Assembly: GCA_964352715.1 (NCBI GenBank) | Contig: CAYGSU010000040.1 | Span: 1-36,992, forward strand | From: JAVKBW01 sp964352715 | GTDB taxonomy: Bacteria > Pseudomonadota > Alphaproteobacteria > UBA8366 > Aestuariispiraceae | Reading direction: 5' to 3' | DNA length: 36,992 bases | Shown here: piece after piece, positions 6,492 through 15,446 of the stretch | How positions within the stretch are numbered: position 1 is the first letter of the stretch | How the letters are laid out: every line of letters starts with the position of its first letter | Translations under genes and position numbers: made by a program | The notes under the pieces: model-generated | The model's database searches: none | The model's input: the letters and a program-made list of their open reading frames with translations, nothing else | Told to the model about the DNA's origin: nothing

Positions 6492-9170
6492 TCAGGAGGC
6501 AGTTGCCGGTTTGATATTGTCCTCAACGGCTTTCAGCGCCGCCTGCAGACCGGAAACATCCGGGCCGCCGGCCTGCGCCATATCCGGCCGGCCACCGCCG
6601 CCCTTGCCGCCGATGGCGTCAACGCCGGCCCTGACCAGATCGACCGCGTTGTTTTCACCCGGAAAATCATCGGTAACGCCGATAACCAGCGACGCCTTAC
6701 CGTCGTTCGATGCCGCAACCGCGACGATGCCGGATCCGATCTGTTGTTTCAACTGATCGACCAGCGGTTTCAGTTCCTTCGGCGGGACGTCTTCAAGCAG
6801 GCGGGTCGCGAACTTGATGCCGCCGACATCCTTTGACGGTGCTTCCGCCTGCCCGGCGCCACCGCCCGCCGCCAGCTTGCGGCGCAGATCGGAGACTTCC
6901 CGTTCCAGCCGCTTGCGGTCATCCAGCAGACCCGCAATGCGATCAGGCACGTCCTGCGGCGACGCCTTCAAGGTGGCAGCAGCTGCAGCAAGTCGGCTTT
7001 CCTGCAATCGGGTATAGTCGATGGCGGCTTGCCCGGTCAGTACCTCGACGCGTCGGACCCCGGCGGCCACCGCGCCTTCACCGACGATGCGGAATGCGCC
7101 GATATCACCGGTCCGGCGCACATGCGTGCCGCCGCACAGTTCGGTCGAGAAGACCGGCGACTTGTCCTCACCGACAGTTTCCTGTGGCGACCCCATCGAG
7201 ACGACGCGCACTTCCTCGCCGTACTTCTCGCCGAACAGCGCCAACGCACCGGCCTTCACCGCATCTTCCGGCGTCATCAGGCGGGTAACGACATCGGAGT
7301 TTTTACGGATTTCAGTGTTCACCTGCCGCTCAACTTCGGTGATTTCATCGACCGTCATAGCCTTCTGATGCGCGAAGTCAAACCGCATCTGATCCGGCGC
7401 AACCAACGAACCTTTCTGGGTCACGTGATCGCCCAGCACCCGACGCAATGCCTCATGCATCAGGTGGGTTACCGAATGGTTAGCCCGCAGTTTCGCCCGC
7501 CTTTCGGTGTCGACTTCCATGTCCAGCGCGTCACCGATCCGAAGCGTCCCTTTTTCGACGGAACCGACATGCACATGCATCGTATCCATGCGCTTGATCG
7601 TATCGGACACCCGGACCACGGCGCCGTCGGCGCTGGTGATCGTGCCGCAATCGCCCATCTGGCCGCCGGATTCAGCATAGAATGGCGTCTGGTTCGCGAT
7701 CACCATGACCTGCGCACCCGTTTCTGCCTGTTTCACCGGCTTGCCGTCGACGACAAGCGCTGTGACCACGCCTTCGGCATGCTCGGTTTCGTAGCCCAGG
7801 AAATCGGTCGAACCAGCTGTTTCCTTGACGTCGAACCAGATTGCATCCGTGGCCGCCTCACCGGACCCCGCCCACGCCTTTCTGGCCTTTGCTTTCTGTT
7901 CCGCCATGGCGCTGTCGAAACCGTCCTGATCCAGCACCCTGCCCTGACCGCGCAGGATGTCCTGCGTCAGATCGACCGGGAATCCGAACGTGTCATACAG
8001 CGTGAAGGCGACCTTGCCGTCCAGCGGCGCGCCGTCGGCCAGTTGGTCGGTTTCCTCCGACAGAAGTTTCAGCCCGCGATCAAGCGTCTGCTTGAACCGG
8101 GTTTCCTCGAGTTTCAGGGTTTCCGTGATCAGCGCTTCCGCCCGCTTCAGTTCCGGAAATGCCGCCCCCATCGTGCCGATCAATGTCGGCACCAGCCGCC
8201 ACATCAGCGGGTCCTGCGCGCCCAGAATATGGGCATGACGCATGCCGCGCCGCATGATCCGCCGCAACACATAACCCCTGCCTTCATTCGACGGCAGAAC
8301 CCCGTCAGCAATCAGGAAGGACGTCGCCCGCAAATGGTCGGCAATCACCTTGTGGCTGGCCCTGTCCGGCCCGTCCGGATCGGAATTCGTCATGTTGGCG
8401 GACGCAACCATGATGGTGCGCAGCAGATCGATATCGTAATTGTCGTGGCTGCCGCCCAGCAGGGCTGTGATCCGTTCAAGCCCCATACCGGTATCGATGG
8501 ACGGTTTCGGCAGGTCGATGCGGTTACCCGGCTCGATCTGCTCGAACTGCATGAACACGAGATTCCAGATTTCTATGAACCGGTCGCCGTCCTCATCGGG
8601 GCTACCCGGCGGGCCACCCGGAATATGTTCGCCGTGATCATAGAAAATCTCCGAACACGGGCCGCAGGGGCCGGTATCACCCATCTGCCAGAAATTGTCT
8701 GACGTCGGAATACGGATGATCTTGTCGTCGCCGATACCGGCGATCTTCTTCCAAAGGGTCGCCGCATCCTCATCTTCCGAATAGACGGTCACCAGCAGGC
8801 GATCCTTCGTCAGCCCCAGTTCCTTCGTCACCAGGGTCCAGGCCAGTTCAATCGCCCGGTCCTTGAAATAGTCGCCGAACGAGAAATTGCCGAGCATTTC
8901 AAAGAACGTGTGGTGCCGCGCGGTATAGCCGACATTTTCAAGATCGTTATGCTTGCCGCCGGCCCGGACGCATTTCTGACTGGTTGCGGCCCGGGAATAC
9001 GGACGTATTTCCTGCCCGGTGAAAACGTTCTTGAACTGAACCATGCCGGCATTGGTGAACATCAGGGTCGGGTCGTTTCGCGGAACGAGCGGCGACGAGG
9101 CGACGGCCTCATGGCCTTCGCGCACGAAGTAATCGAGAAAGCTGGAGCGGATGTCGTTGGCGCTCGTCAT
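6492..9170 (-). CDS. alaS: Alanyl-tRNA synthetase
   Basis: An 892-residue enzyme that charges tRNA-Ala; full length for the family. The class II catalytic core starts immediately (LDYFVREGHE, SPLVPRNDPTLMFTNAGM). The editing domain carries the zinc ligands H565 and H569 (NHSVTH) and C679 and H683 (CGGTH), which are the HxxxH and CxxxH pairs. A C-terminal domain rich in Gly (GGKGGGGRPDMAQAGG) is the usual C-Ala part that binds tRNA. The start at 9170 follows AAGG by seven bases; a 9-codon extension to 9197 lies over a palindrome and is less likely. The order recA-alaS is common in alphaproteobacteria. Confidence 0.97.
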   Translation of the reverse strand: MTSANDIRSSFLDYFVREGHEAVASSPLVPRNDPTLMFTNAGMVQFKNVFTGQEIRPYSRAATSQKCVRAGGKHNDLENVGYTARHHTFFEMLGNFSFGDYFKDRAIELAWTLVTKELGLTKDRLLVTVYSEDEDAATLWKKIAGIGDDKIIRIPTSDNFWQMGDTGPCGPCSEIFYDHGEHIPGGPPGSPDEDGDRFIEIWNLVFMQFEQIEPGNRIDLPKPSIDTGMGLERITALLGGSHDNYDIDLLRTIMVASANMTNSDPDGPDRASHKVIADHLRATSFLIADGVLPSNEGRGYVLRRIMRRGMRHAHILGAQDPLMWRLVPTLIGTMGAAFPELKRAEALITETLKLEETRFKQTLDRGLKLLSEETDQLADGAPLDGKVAFTLYDTFGFPVDLTQDILRGQGRVLDQDGFDSAMAEQKAKARKAWAGSGEAATDAIWFDVKETAGSTDFLGYETEHAEGVVTALVVDGKPVKQAETGAQVMVIANQTPFYAESGGQMGDCGTITSADGAVVRVSDTIKRMDTMHVHVGSVEKGTLRIGDALDMEVDTERRAKLRANHSVTHLMHEALRRVLGDHVTQKGSLVAPDQMRFDFAHQKAMTVDEITEVERQVNTEIRKNSDVVTRLMTPEDAVKAGALALFGEKYGEEVRVVSMGSPQETVGEDKSPVFSTELCGGTHVRRTGDIGAFRIVGEGAVAAGVRRVEVLTGQAAIDYTRLQESRLAAAAATLKASPQDVPDRIAGLLDDRKRLEREVSDLRRKLAAGGGAGQAEAPSKDVGGIKFATRLLEDVPPKELKPLVDQLKQQIGSGIVAVAASNDGKASLVIGVTDDFPGENNAVDLVRAGVDAIGGKGGGGRPDMAQAGGPDVSGLQAALKAVEDNIKPATAS

Positions 9171-9185
9171 GACTGCCTTACCTGA

Positions 9186-9206
9186 TAGCGGTTTCAAACA
9201 CCGCTA
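9186..9206. repeat. 7-bp palindrome in the alaS leader
   Basis: TAGCGGT (9186-9192) and ACCGCTA (9200-9206) are perfect inverted repeats with a 7-base loop. On the alaS strand they sit between the proposed -10 box and the start codon and span the predicted transcription start. In E. coli, AlaRS represses its own gene by binding a palindrome flanking the start site, so a similar operator is conceivable. It could equally form a small RNA hairpin in the leader. Confidence 0.45.
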
Positions 9207-9233
9207 ATCTATGGGATGCGCCGGACGGATCAA
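9206..9233 (-). promoter_or_regulatory. Possible promoter of alaS
   Basis: Reading leftward, TTGATC (9233-9228) and TAGATT (9211-9206) are separated by 16 bases and lie downstream of the recA hairpin and about 36 bases before the alaS start codon. Pattern match only. Confidence 0.35.
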
Positions 9234-9271
9234 GCGCCGTTTCGCACTGCAGCGTCAGGATAGCACAACGT

Positions 9272-9303
9272 GAAGCGCCGATCCGTTTCCGGACCGGCGC
9301 TTC
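9272..9303 (-). terminator. Hairpin after recA, likely terminator
   Basis: GAAGCGCCG (9272-9280) pairs perfectly with CGGCGCTTC (9295-9303), and four more pairs form inside after one mismatch, giving a 13-pair stem with a 4-base loop, 34 bases past the recA stop. No long U-run follows on the recA strand, so termination may be incomplete and alaS may receive some read-through. Confidence 0.5.
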
Positions 9304-9336
9304 GTATTGCTTGGTAATCGTCCCTACAGGACAGGA

Positions 9337-10440
9337 TTATCCGGCGATCGGATCGTCTGCCGGGCCAAGTTCCGCATCCGCCTCAAGCACCGGGTCGGCC
9401 CCTTCCAGCATGGCGCTGTCGAGAACACCGGCATTCTCGCGAATCTTCCGCTCTAGCTGATCGGAAATGTCCTTGTTCTCAGCCAGGAACCGTTTGGCGT
9501 TTTCACGTCCCTGGCCGATCCGCTGACCGTCATAGGAGAACCACGCGCCGGATTTCTCGACGATATTGGCGTTGACGCCCAGATCGAGAAGTTCGCCGGT
9601 CTTGGAGATACCCTCGCCGTACATGATGTCGAATTCGACCTGCCGGAACGGCGGCGCGACCTTGTTCTTGACCACCTTGACGCGCGTCTGGTTGCCGACA
9701 ACCACATCCTTGTCCTTGATCTGGCCGATGCGACGGATATCCAGGCGGACGCTGGCATAGAATTTCAGCGCGTTACCGCCTGTCGTCGTTTCCGGGCTGC
9801 CGAACATCACGCCGATCTTCATTCGGATCTGGTTGATGAAGATGACCATGCAGTTCGAGCGGCTGATCGACCCGGTCAGCTTGCGCAGCGCCTGCGACAT
9901 CAGCCGCGCCTGCAGCCCAACATGGGTGTCGCCCATTTCACCTTCCAGCTCGGCGCGCGGCACCAGGGCGGCGACGGAATCGACCACCAGCACGTCAATG
10001 GCGCCGGAGCGGACCAGCGTATCGGTAATTTCCAGTGCCTGTTCGCCGGCATCCGGCTGCGAGATCAGCAACTCATCAATGTCAACGCCCAGTTTCTTCG
10101 CATAGGAGGGGTCGAGCGCGTGTTCCGCATCGACAAAGGCGCAGGTGCCGCCCTTCTTCTGTGCTTCGGCGACAACATGCAGTGCGAGCGTGGTTTTGCC
10201 TGAACTTTCCGGCCCGTAGATTTCAATGATTCGGCCCTTCGGCAGACCACCGATACCAAGTGCGATATCCAGTCCGAGCGACCCGCTGGAGATTTCCTCG
10301 ATATCCATCACGGTCTGCTGACCGAGTTTCATGATGGAGCCTTTACCAAAGCTCCGTTCGATTTGTCCGAGGGCGGCTTCGAGGGCCTTGTTCTTGTCCA
10401 TAGAGGATTTATCCACGAGGGTTAATGCTGGCTGCGTCAT
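9337..10440 (-). CDS. recA: Recombinase RecA
   Basis: A 367-residue RecA: ATP-dependent DNA strand exchange and co-protease for LexA self-cleavage. Walker A is GPESSGKT at 76-83. The family segments LVVDSVAALVPRAELEGEMGD and FINQIRMKIGVMFGSPETTTGG (loop L2 region) are intact. The C-terminus is acidic as usual. The ATG at 10440 has a GAAGG ribosome site about eight bases upstream; an internal ATG at codon 14 is also conserved as a start in many species. The upstream region holds a LexA box and a promoter (listed separately), so the gene is probably SOS-induced. Confidence 0.98.
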   Translation of the reverse strand: MTQPALTLVDKSSMDKNKALEAALGQIERSFGKGSIMKLGQQTVMDIEEISSGSLGLDIALGIGGLPKGRIIEIYGPESSGKTTLALHVVAEAQKKGGTCAFVDAEHALDPSYAKKLGVDIDELLISQPDAGEQALEITDTLVRSGAIDVLVVDSVAALVPRAELEGEMGDTHVGLQARLMSQALRKLTGSISRSNCMVIFINQIRMKIGVMFGSPETTTGGNALKFYASVRLDIRRIGQIKDKDVVVGNQTRVKVVKNKVAPPFRQVEFDIMYGEGISKTGELLDLGVNANIVEKSGAWFSYDGQRIGQGRENAKRFLAENKDISDQLERKIRENAGVLDSAMLEGADPVLEADAELGPADDPIAG

Positions 10441-10488
10441 GTCTCGACCCTTCTTCTGTCACAGGGAGTGGGTGGTGGCAATAACGGC

Positions 10489-10516
10489 AATGTACCTCGT
10501 TTGTTCCATAACGCAA
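10489..10516 (-). promoter_or_regulatory. Probable recA promoter
   Basis: On the recA strand TTGCGT (10516-10511) and TACATT (10494-10489) are 16 bases apart. The box sits about 50 bases before the recA start codon and directly abuts the LexA box at 10517-10531, which is a sensible position for repression. Confidence 0.5.
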
Positions 10517-10531
10517 GTTCTTTTTTTGTTC
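10517..10531. promoter_or_regulatory. LexA (SOS) box, alphaproteobacterial type
   Basis: GTTCTTTTTTTGTTC is an exact match to the GTTC-N7-GTTC direct-repeat operator of alphaproteobacterial LexA. It lies immediately upstream of the proposed -35 of recA. Additional GTTC words flank it (10503-10506, 10549-10552 and 10559-10562), the last two spaced by six rather than seven bases. Confidence 0.8.
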
Positions 10532-10680
10532 TCGTTAAATTGCATACGTTCCGGTTTGTTCTTTCAATGTCCCACCCTGTTCGCAAAAATAGCTGCCGGC
10601 CGACGACGCGTCCGTTTTGCAGTACGGCCGCGGAAAAGGTTGCCTGGACGAATCGTCCTGCCCGGACGGGTCAGCCGAAC

Positions 10681-12792
10681 TCAGCTTCCATCGGCGGTAT
10701 CGAGCGCCGACCGGACCTTGCCGACAAGCTGCTTCAGGCTGAACGGCTTCGGCAGGAACAGCAGGTTCGGCAGGTCGTCGATCTCCGCCGCCACTGATTC
10801 CTGAGTATAGCCCGAAATGCAGATGATCGGCAGATCGGGCGTGGCTTCCCGCGCCGCCCTGATCAGGGTGGCGCCGTCTACTTCCGGCATCATCATGTCA
10901 GTCACCAGCAGGTCGAATTCGGATTCCGCCAGAATCTCCAGCGCCGCCGCCCCGGTTCGCGCCTCGGTGACGACATATCCCTTGCTGCGCAGGGCCCGCG
11001 CACTGAACAGGCGCACAGGGTCTTCATCCTCGACCAGCAGGATCGACCCCGCGCCGGTGACATCGCCGCCATCGCCATCGCCGTCCGCATCCGGATCGTC
11101 AGCCAGCGCCGCATCCGCCGCGTCCGGAATGAACAGCGTGAACGCCGCCCCGCCGCCGTCACGCACCGGCCGGTTATGCACGGTGACCACACCACCCATC
11201 TGTTCGAGGCTGCCATAAACCATCGACAGGCCAAGACCGGTTCCGTCACCGATTTCCTTGGTCGTGAAGAACGGATCGAAGATCCGCCCGGCAATCTCGT
11301 CTGGAATTCCCGGTCCGGTATCGACCACCGTCACCGTCACATAATCCCCCGCCGGCACATCGACAAACCCGTACCGCTTCTTCTGTTTGACACCCTGGTG
11401 GGCGGTTTCGATGTCCAGTTTGCCGACGCCGCCCATTGCATCGCGCGCATTCACTGCCAGATTGATCAGCACCTGCTCAAGCTGTCCCTGATCCACCTTC
11501 ACCTTTGCCATGTCGCGGGCATGGATAACGGACAGGTCGATCCGCTCACCCAGAACGCGGCGCAGCAGAGAAGACAGTTCCGACAGAACCTCGCCGATAT
11601 CCAGCACCCGCGGGCGTAACGGCTGCTGCCGGGAAAACGCCAGCAACTGCCGCACCAGACCCGCCGCCCGGTTGGCGTTCTGTTTGATCTGCATGATATC
11701 GGCGAAATTCTGCTCGCCGGGATGATGGCGTTGCAAAATCAGATCGCAGAATCCGATCATCGCCGTTAGCATGTTGTTGAAATCGTGCGCGACGCCGCCG
11801 GCAAGCTGGCCCAGCGCCTGCATTTTCTGTGACTGGGCGAATTGCTGTTCGAGCTGCCGGCTTTTCGTTGCATCAACCAGATGCAGCAACAGCCCGCCGC
11901 CGCCACCGCGCGACCGGGTCGGCGGCGATACGTTGATCGTGACCGTAGTCGACGGCAAGGCCAGCGGATGTGCATCCATCGACAGGGTGACCAATCCGTT
12001 CTGCGGATCGGAGTTGGCCGGAATATCCTTCGCCTGGTGAAGAATACCGTCAAGCGCCTGACGGTCCGCCTCGCAGATAAGGTCGGTCACCTGCCGGCCG
12101 GTGACACCGGTTTCGCCAATCAGCGACCGGAAGGTGGCGTTGACCTCACGCACCGCAAGATCGTCATCTAGCACAGCCAGACCAAACGGCGCCTGATCGA
12201 GCGCACGCGACAGCAATGCCAGGCGGTCGCCAAGCTGTTCGGCCCTGTTGCGCGGGTTGCTGACATCCCGCAATTGCCACAGCACGGTCGGTTCCGCAGC
12301 GCTGGCGGCCGGCCCCGGCAGCGCCATGACCTCGAACCACGGCGAGATCTGCCGGTCGCCCGGCAACTGCGCCTCGACCCGGCCGCGCTTGCCCGCCAGC
12401 GCATCGGCTGCCAGCGATTCGAAAGCAACCTTGCCGCCGTCTTCACTGTCACCAGCACTGAAATAGGCGGTCAGGGCCGCAGGAATACTGTCAGACCCCG
12501 ACAACATGGCCGAAAACCCGGCATCGGCAAACAGCACCCTGCCCGCGCTATCGGACATCGCGACAGATGTATCCATTCCATCGAGAATCGCTGCAGCCGC
12601 GCCGCGCGCCTTTACGCCGGGCTGTGAGAGCAGGCAGAACGATGCATAGGCGACAAGCGCCAGAAACAGAACGACAACGGTCGCGACAAGCCAGACCGGC
12701 ACCGCCGCGCCCAGCATCAGTGAAACAAGGGCAATACAGCCGGCCAGCCCCGCAACGACCAGAACAATCGCCTGCCGTCTGGCGCGGCTCAC
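10681..12792 (-). CDS. cckA: Hybrid histidine kinase CckA
   Basis: A 703-residue membrane hybrid kinase/phosphatase that in alphaproteobacteria feeds the ChpT-CtrA/CpdR phosphorelay. Two membrane spans (about 8-29 and 32-54) are followed by two PAS-type regions (about 68-180 and 195-310), a HisKA domain with H336 in VAHDFNNMLTAMIGFCDL, an HATPase domain (N448 box, DTGPGIP at 491-497, GTGLGLS at 517-523), an Asp/Gly-rich linker (about 564-578) and a receiver domain with phospho-acceptor D632 (VTDMMMP). The HDFNN segment and the QIKQNANRAAGLVRQLLAFSRQ run are CckA signatures. It starts with GTG overlapping the flhB stop (GTGA), so it is translated as the last gene of the flagellar export/rod operon. 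Confidence 0.95.
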   Translation of the reverse strand: MSRARRQAIVLVVAGLAGCIALVSLMLGAAVPVWLVATVVVLFLALVAYASFCLLSQPGVKARGAAAAILDGMDTSVAMSDSAGRVLFADAGFSAMLSGSDSIPAALTAYFSAGDSEDGGKVAFESLAADALAGKRGRVEAQLPGDRQISPWFEVMALPGPAASAAEPTVLWQLRDVSNPRNRAEQLGDRLALLSRALDQAPFGLAVLDDDLAVREVNATFRSLIGETGVTGRQVTDLICEADRQALDGILHQAKDIPANSDPQNGLVTLSMDAHPLALPSTTVTINVSPPTRSRGGGGGLLLHLVDATKSRQLEQQFAQSQKMQALGQLAGGVAHDFNNMLTAMIGFCDLILQRHHPGEQNFADIMQIKQNANRAAGLVRQLLAFSRQQPLRPRVLDIGEVLSELSSLLRRVLGERIDLSVIHARDMAKVKVDQGQLEQVLINLAVNARDAMGGVGKLDIETAHQGVKQKKRYGFVDVPAGDYVTVTVVDTGPGIPDEIAGRIFDPFFTTKEIGDGTGLGLSMVYGSLEQMGGVVTVHNRPVRDGGGAAFTLFIPDAADAALADDPDADGDGDGGDVTGAGSILLVEDEDPVRLFSARALRSKGYVVTEARTGAAALEILAESEFDLLVTDMMMPEVDGATLIRAAREATPDLPIICISGYTQESVAAEIDDLPNLLFLPKPFSLKQLVGKVRSALDTADGS

Positions 12793-13865
12793 GTCGGCAT
12801 CTTCCGCTTCTTGAGGTTCCAGACGAAGCTGATGACCTCGGCCACCGCCTTGTAGTGTTCCGGCGGCACTTCCTCGTCGACCTCGACGGTCGCGAACAGA
12901 ACCCGTGCCAATGGTGGATCTTCGTAGATGGTAATATCGTTCTCTTCCGCCGCCTCGCGAATTTTCATGGCGATGAAATCCTGCCCCTTGGCAATCAGAC
13001 GCGGCGCATCCATTTCATCCGGCTTGTAAGCCAGCGCAACGGCAAAGTGCGTCGGGTTGGTAACCACGACATCGGCATTCGGCACCGCCTGCAACATGCG
13101 CTGCGCAGCGCGTTCGTAGCGTATTCTGGCCAGCCGACGCTTGATCTGCGGGTCGCCTTCCTGGTTTTTCATCTCTTCCTTGACCTCCTGCTTCGTCATC
13201 CGAAGCTGTTTCCGGTGGTCAAAGCGCTGGAAGAAAATATCGAAGATCATGATGACGAACAGAACAGCCAGGGCCGCCGCCAGGAATTTCAGGATCAGGT
13301 AGGTCATTTCCTCAAGCTGATCGGGCACGCCGGCCAACGGAAGGTGATCAATGGTGTTCAGCGCCGGCACGATCAGGATAAGCCCGGTTATGCCGACAAT
13401 GGTCATCTTCAGCAGGCCCTTGGCGAATTCCACATAGTGCTTTGCGCCAAGATATTTTTTCAGCCCAGTGAGCGGGTTGATCTTGCTGAGTTTCGGCTTG
13501 ATGCTCTCCGGCGCGAACGGAACGCCGACCTGGAAAATGTAGCCGATCAGCGCCAGGATCACGAAAATCACCAGCAACCAGCCGACATATTTCAGGACAC
13601 CAACCAGCAATCCGGCCATCGCCGAGCCGAATGCCGCTTCTGAAAACGGTATTTCATGGGCGTGTGAGATAAAATTGCGCAGCAATTCGGCCAGCCCGCC
13701 CAGAAGGTCGGGCATCAGGGCAACCATCATGATGCCGCTGCCGAACAGCATGATCCATGTCGGCACTTCGCGGCTTATCGGCACCTGGCCTTTGCGACGG
13801 GCATCGGCCAACCGTTTTCCGGTCGGCTCCTCAGTTTTTGATGCCTCATCGGGTTTATCGGACAT
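12789..13865 (-). CDS. flhB: Flagellar export gate protein FlhB
   Basis: A 358-residue inner-membrane protein of the flagellar type III export apparatus that switches substrate class from rod/hook to filament after self-cleavage. The N-terminal EEPTGKRLADARRKGQV segment, four membrane spans (about 35-60, 80-110, 150-170 and 185-210), and the cytoplasmic tail with the autocleavage motif NPTH at 270-273 are all present. Length is usual. It overlaps cckA by four bases downstream and follows fliR at 40 bases. Confidence 0.97.
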   Translation of the reverse strand: MSDKPDEASKTEEPTGKRLADARRKGQVPISREVPTWIMLFGSGIMMVALMPDLLGGLAELLRNFISHAHEIPFSEAAFGSAMAGLLVGVLKYVGWLLVIFVILALIGYIFQVGVPFAPESIKPKLSKINPLTGLKKYLGAKHYVEFAKGLLKMTIVGITGLILIVPALNTIDHLPLAGVPDQLEEMTYLILKFLAAALAVLFVIMIFDIFFQRFDHRKQLRMTKQEVKEEMKNQEGDPQIKRRLARIRYERAAQRMLQAVPNADVVVTNPTHFAVALAYKPDEMDAPRLIAKGQDFIAMKIREAAEENDITIYEDPPLARVLFATVEVDEEVPPEHYKAVAEVISFVWNLKKRKMPT

Positions 13866-13905
13866 CCTGGACTCCTAGCGCGTCTGCCACCCTTTTAGCA
13901 CGCCG

Positions 13906-14670
13906 TCAGTTCAATAAGAGAAACGCGGTCAGAGATTCTGAAAAATACTGCAGGAACACAGTCATCATTGCCCCGATACTGACGGCGAACACAAACAGAC
14001 CGAGCATGATCTGCAGCGGCAGTGCAATGAAAAACACCTGCATCTGCGGCATCAGCCGGTTGGTGATGCCGAGAATGACGTAAAACACGATGCCCACAAC
14101 AAGAAACGGCGATGAAATCCGCATGGCGACTTCAAAGCTGTTGGAAAAATTGCGCGCCATCATCAGAGCGGTATCGCCGGGATCCGGCAACTGGCCTGGT
14201 TGAAACAGCGTATAACTGTCAACCATGCCCCGCAGCATCAGGTGGTGCAGATCGGTTTCAAGGATCAGCAATGCGCCGAACATCGACAGGAAGACCGATT
14301 GCAGCGAGCCCTGCGCAGAAATAGCCGGGTTGAAAAGCTGGGCGTTCGCAAACCCGGAAACGAAGGACATGATCGTCCCGGCGGTCGCCAGACAGACCAT
14401 GAAGATACGCAGCGACATGCCGATCATCAGCCCGATAAAAATTTCGCCTGCGATCAGCATGATCATCATCGTGGCGTTGGTTGGCATCGGCGGCAGCGTA
14501 TCGCCGACAATTGTGGCTACCAGCAGCGTGAAACCCAGTGTGAAGAGCAGTCGCGCCCGGGTCGGGATATAGGTTTCGCCCAGTGTCGGCATCAACAGCG
14601 CAATCGACCCGATCCGGCAGAAAATCAGGAAAAGGGAGAAGACCTCCAGCGGAAGCAGATCGACGACCAT
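13906..14670 (-). CDS. fliR: Flagellar export gate protein FliR
   Basis: A 254-residue multi-spanning inner-membrane protein of the export gate, which assembles with FliP and FliQ into the helical pore. Hydrophobic segments run throughout; the early FCRIGSIALLMPTLGETYIPTRARLL run and the GFANAQLFNPAISAQGS segment are typical of FliR. It starts 20 bases after the fliQ stop and precedes flhB, the usual Q-R-B order. Confidence 0.96.
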   Translation of the reverse strand: MVVDLLPLEVFSLFLIFCRIGSIALLMPTLGETYIPTRARLLFTLGFTLLVATIVGDTLPPMPTNATMMIMLIAGEIFIGLMIGMSLRIFMVCLATAGTIMSFVSGFANAQLFNPAISAQGSLQSVFLSMFGALLILETDLHHLMLRGMVDSYTLFQPGQLPDPGDTALMMARNFSNSFEVAMRISSPFLVVGIVFYVILGITNRLMPQMQVFFIALPLQIMLGLFVFAVSIGAMMTVFLQYFSESLTAFLLLN

Positions 14671-14690
14671 CTATCGCTACCGGTCCGGTT

Positions 14691-14966
14691 TCACAGGCCG
14701 GGTGTGCCGCCGATGGCATGGTCCATGACATACGTCATAAACGACCGCAACCGGTCCAGCATGAAGGGGATCAGAAACAGCATGGAAGCGAAAACCGCGA
14801 GGATTTTCGGCACGAATGTCAGTGTTGCTTCCTGAATTTGGGTCAGCGCCTGGAAAACCGCGATAATCAGGCCCACCACAAGACCGACCATCATGATCGG
14901 CGTGGAAACCTGCAGCACAGTTACAATCGTTTCACGGGCGACATCGAGGGCAATTTCTTCATTCAT
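14691..14966 (-). CDS. fliQ: Flagellar export gate protein FliQ
   Basis: A 91-residue protein with two membrane helices (about 16-42 and 52-74) joined by the conserved FQALTQIQEATLTFVPKI loop. It forms the outer subunits of the FliPQR pore. Length matches the family. It lies between fliE and fliR; the 107-base gap before it shows no convincing promoter. Confidence 0.97.
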   Translation of the reverse strand: MNEEIALDVARETIVTVLQVSTPIMMVGLVVGLIIAVFQALTQIQEATLTFVPKILAVFASMLFLIPFMLDRLRSFMTYVMDHAIGGTPGL

Positions 14967-15073
14967 CGCGCATCAGCTTTTTCCAGACACGAAGACACGC
15001 CGCTGTCGATCCCTTGCGGCGATGGCAGTTTAAGTCGATTCGATAAACGGAAAGACCGCCAAACCACCAGCCG

Positions 15074-15388
15074 TCAGATCGGCATCCGCAGAATTTCCTG
15101 ATATGCCTGGATCATCTTGTCACGCACGGTGACGACGGTCTGCAGCGTCGATTCGGCATGCGCCAGCGCGGTCACCACATCGGTCAGTTCGGCCCGGCCG
15201 GCAATGGCTTCCATGCCGACCTTTTCCGCGACCCGGCTCGACTGAACCATTTCCTCGGCTGCACCGCGCAGAACGTCTGTAAAATTGTGCCCCGGCAACA
15301 CCGGTTCGCTCGCGCCGACTTTCGGCGCCGACGGAACTGGCGTTGCGTGCTGAGTGTATGCGGCAATAGCGTCTGCCGGGTTAATCAT
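15074..15388 (-). CDS. fliE: Flagellar MS-ring/rod junction protein FliE
   Basis: A 104-residue protein that connects the MS ring/export gate to the proximal rod. The C-terminal run with AELTDVVTALAHAESTLQTV and VRDKMIQAYQEILRMPI is the conserved FliE signature. The N-terminus is Ala/Pro-rich and variable. Located between flgC and fliQ as in many alphaproteobacteria. Confidence 0.95.
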   Translation of the reverse strand: MINPADAIAAYTQHATPVPSAPKVGASEPVLPGHNFTDVLRGAAEEMVQSSRVAEKVGMEAIAGRAELTDVVTALAHAESTLQTVVTVRDKMIQAYQEILRMPI

Positions 15389-15431
15389 TGACCGATGCCT
15401 CCAACGGGTTCCTTACCATATCTGCAAGCCG

Positions 15432-15446
15432 TTAAGGAATGGTAAA
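15432..15446. promoter_or_regulatory. CtrA-like site between flgC and fliE
   Basis: TTAA-N7-TAAA reads on the plus strand; on the gene strand it reads TTTACCATTCCTTAAC, one base off the TTAA-N7-TTAA(C) consensus of the cell-cycle regulator CtrA and containing the frequent ACCAT. It also forms the loop side of a GCCGTT/AACGGC hairpin. It lies about 45-58 bases before the fliE start codon. Tentative. Confidence 0.3.

Noticed and set aside
7029..8702. 557-codon open frame opposite alaS
   Set aside because: Antisense to a certain alaS; no recognisable domain, biased composition rich in His/Arg/Gln as expected from a GC-rich shadow frame.
10590..10680. Terminator for cckA in the gap before recA
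   Set aside because: Only short hairpins (for example GGACGA/TCGTCC) without a U-run; not convincing.
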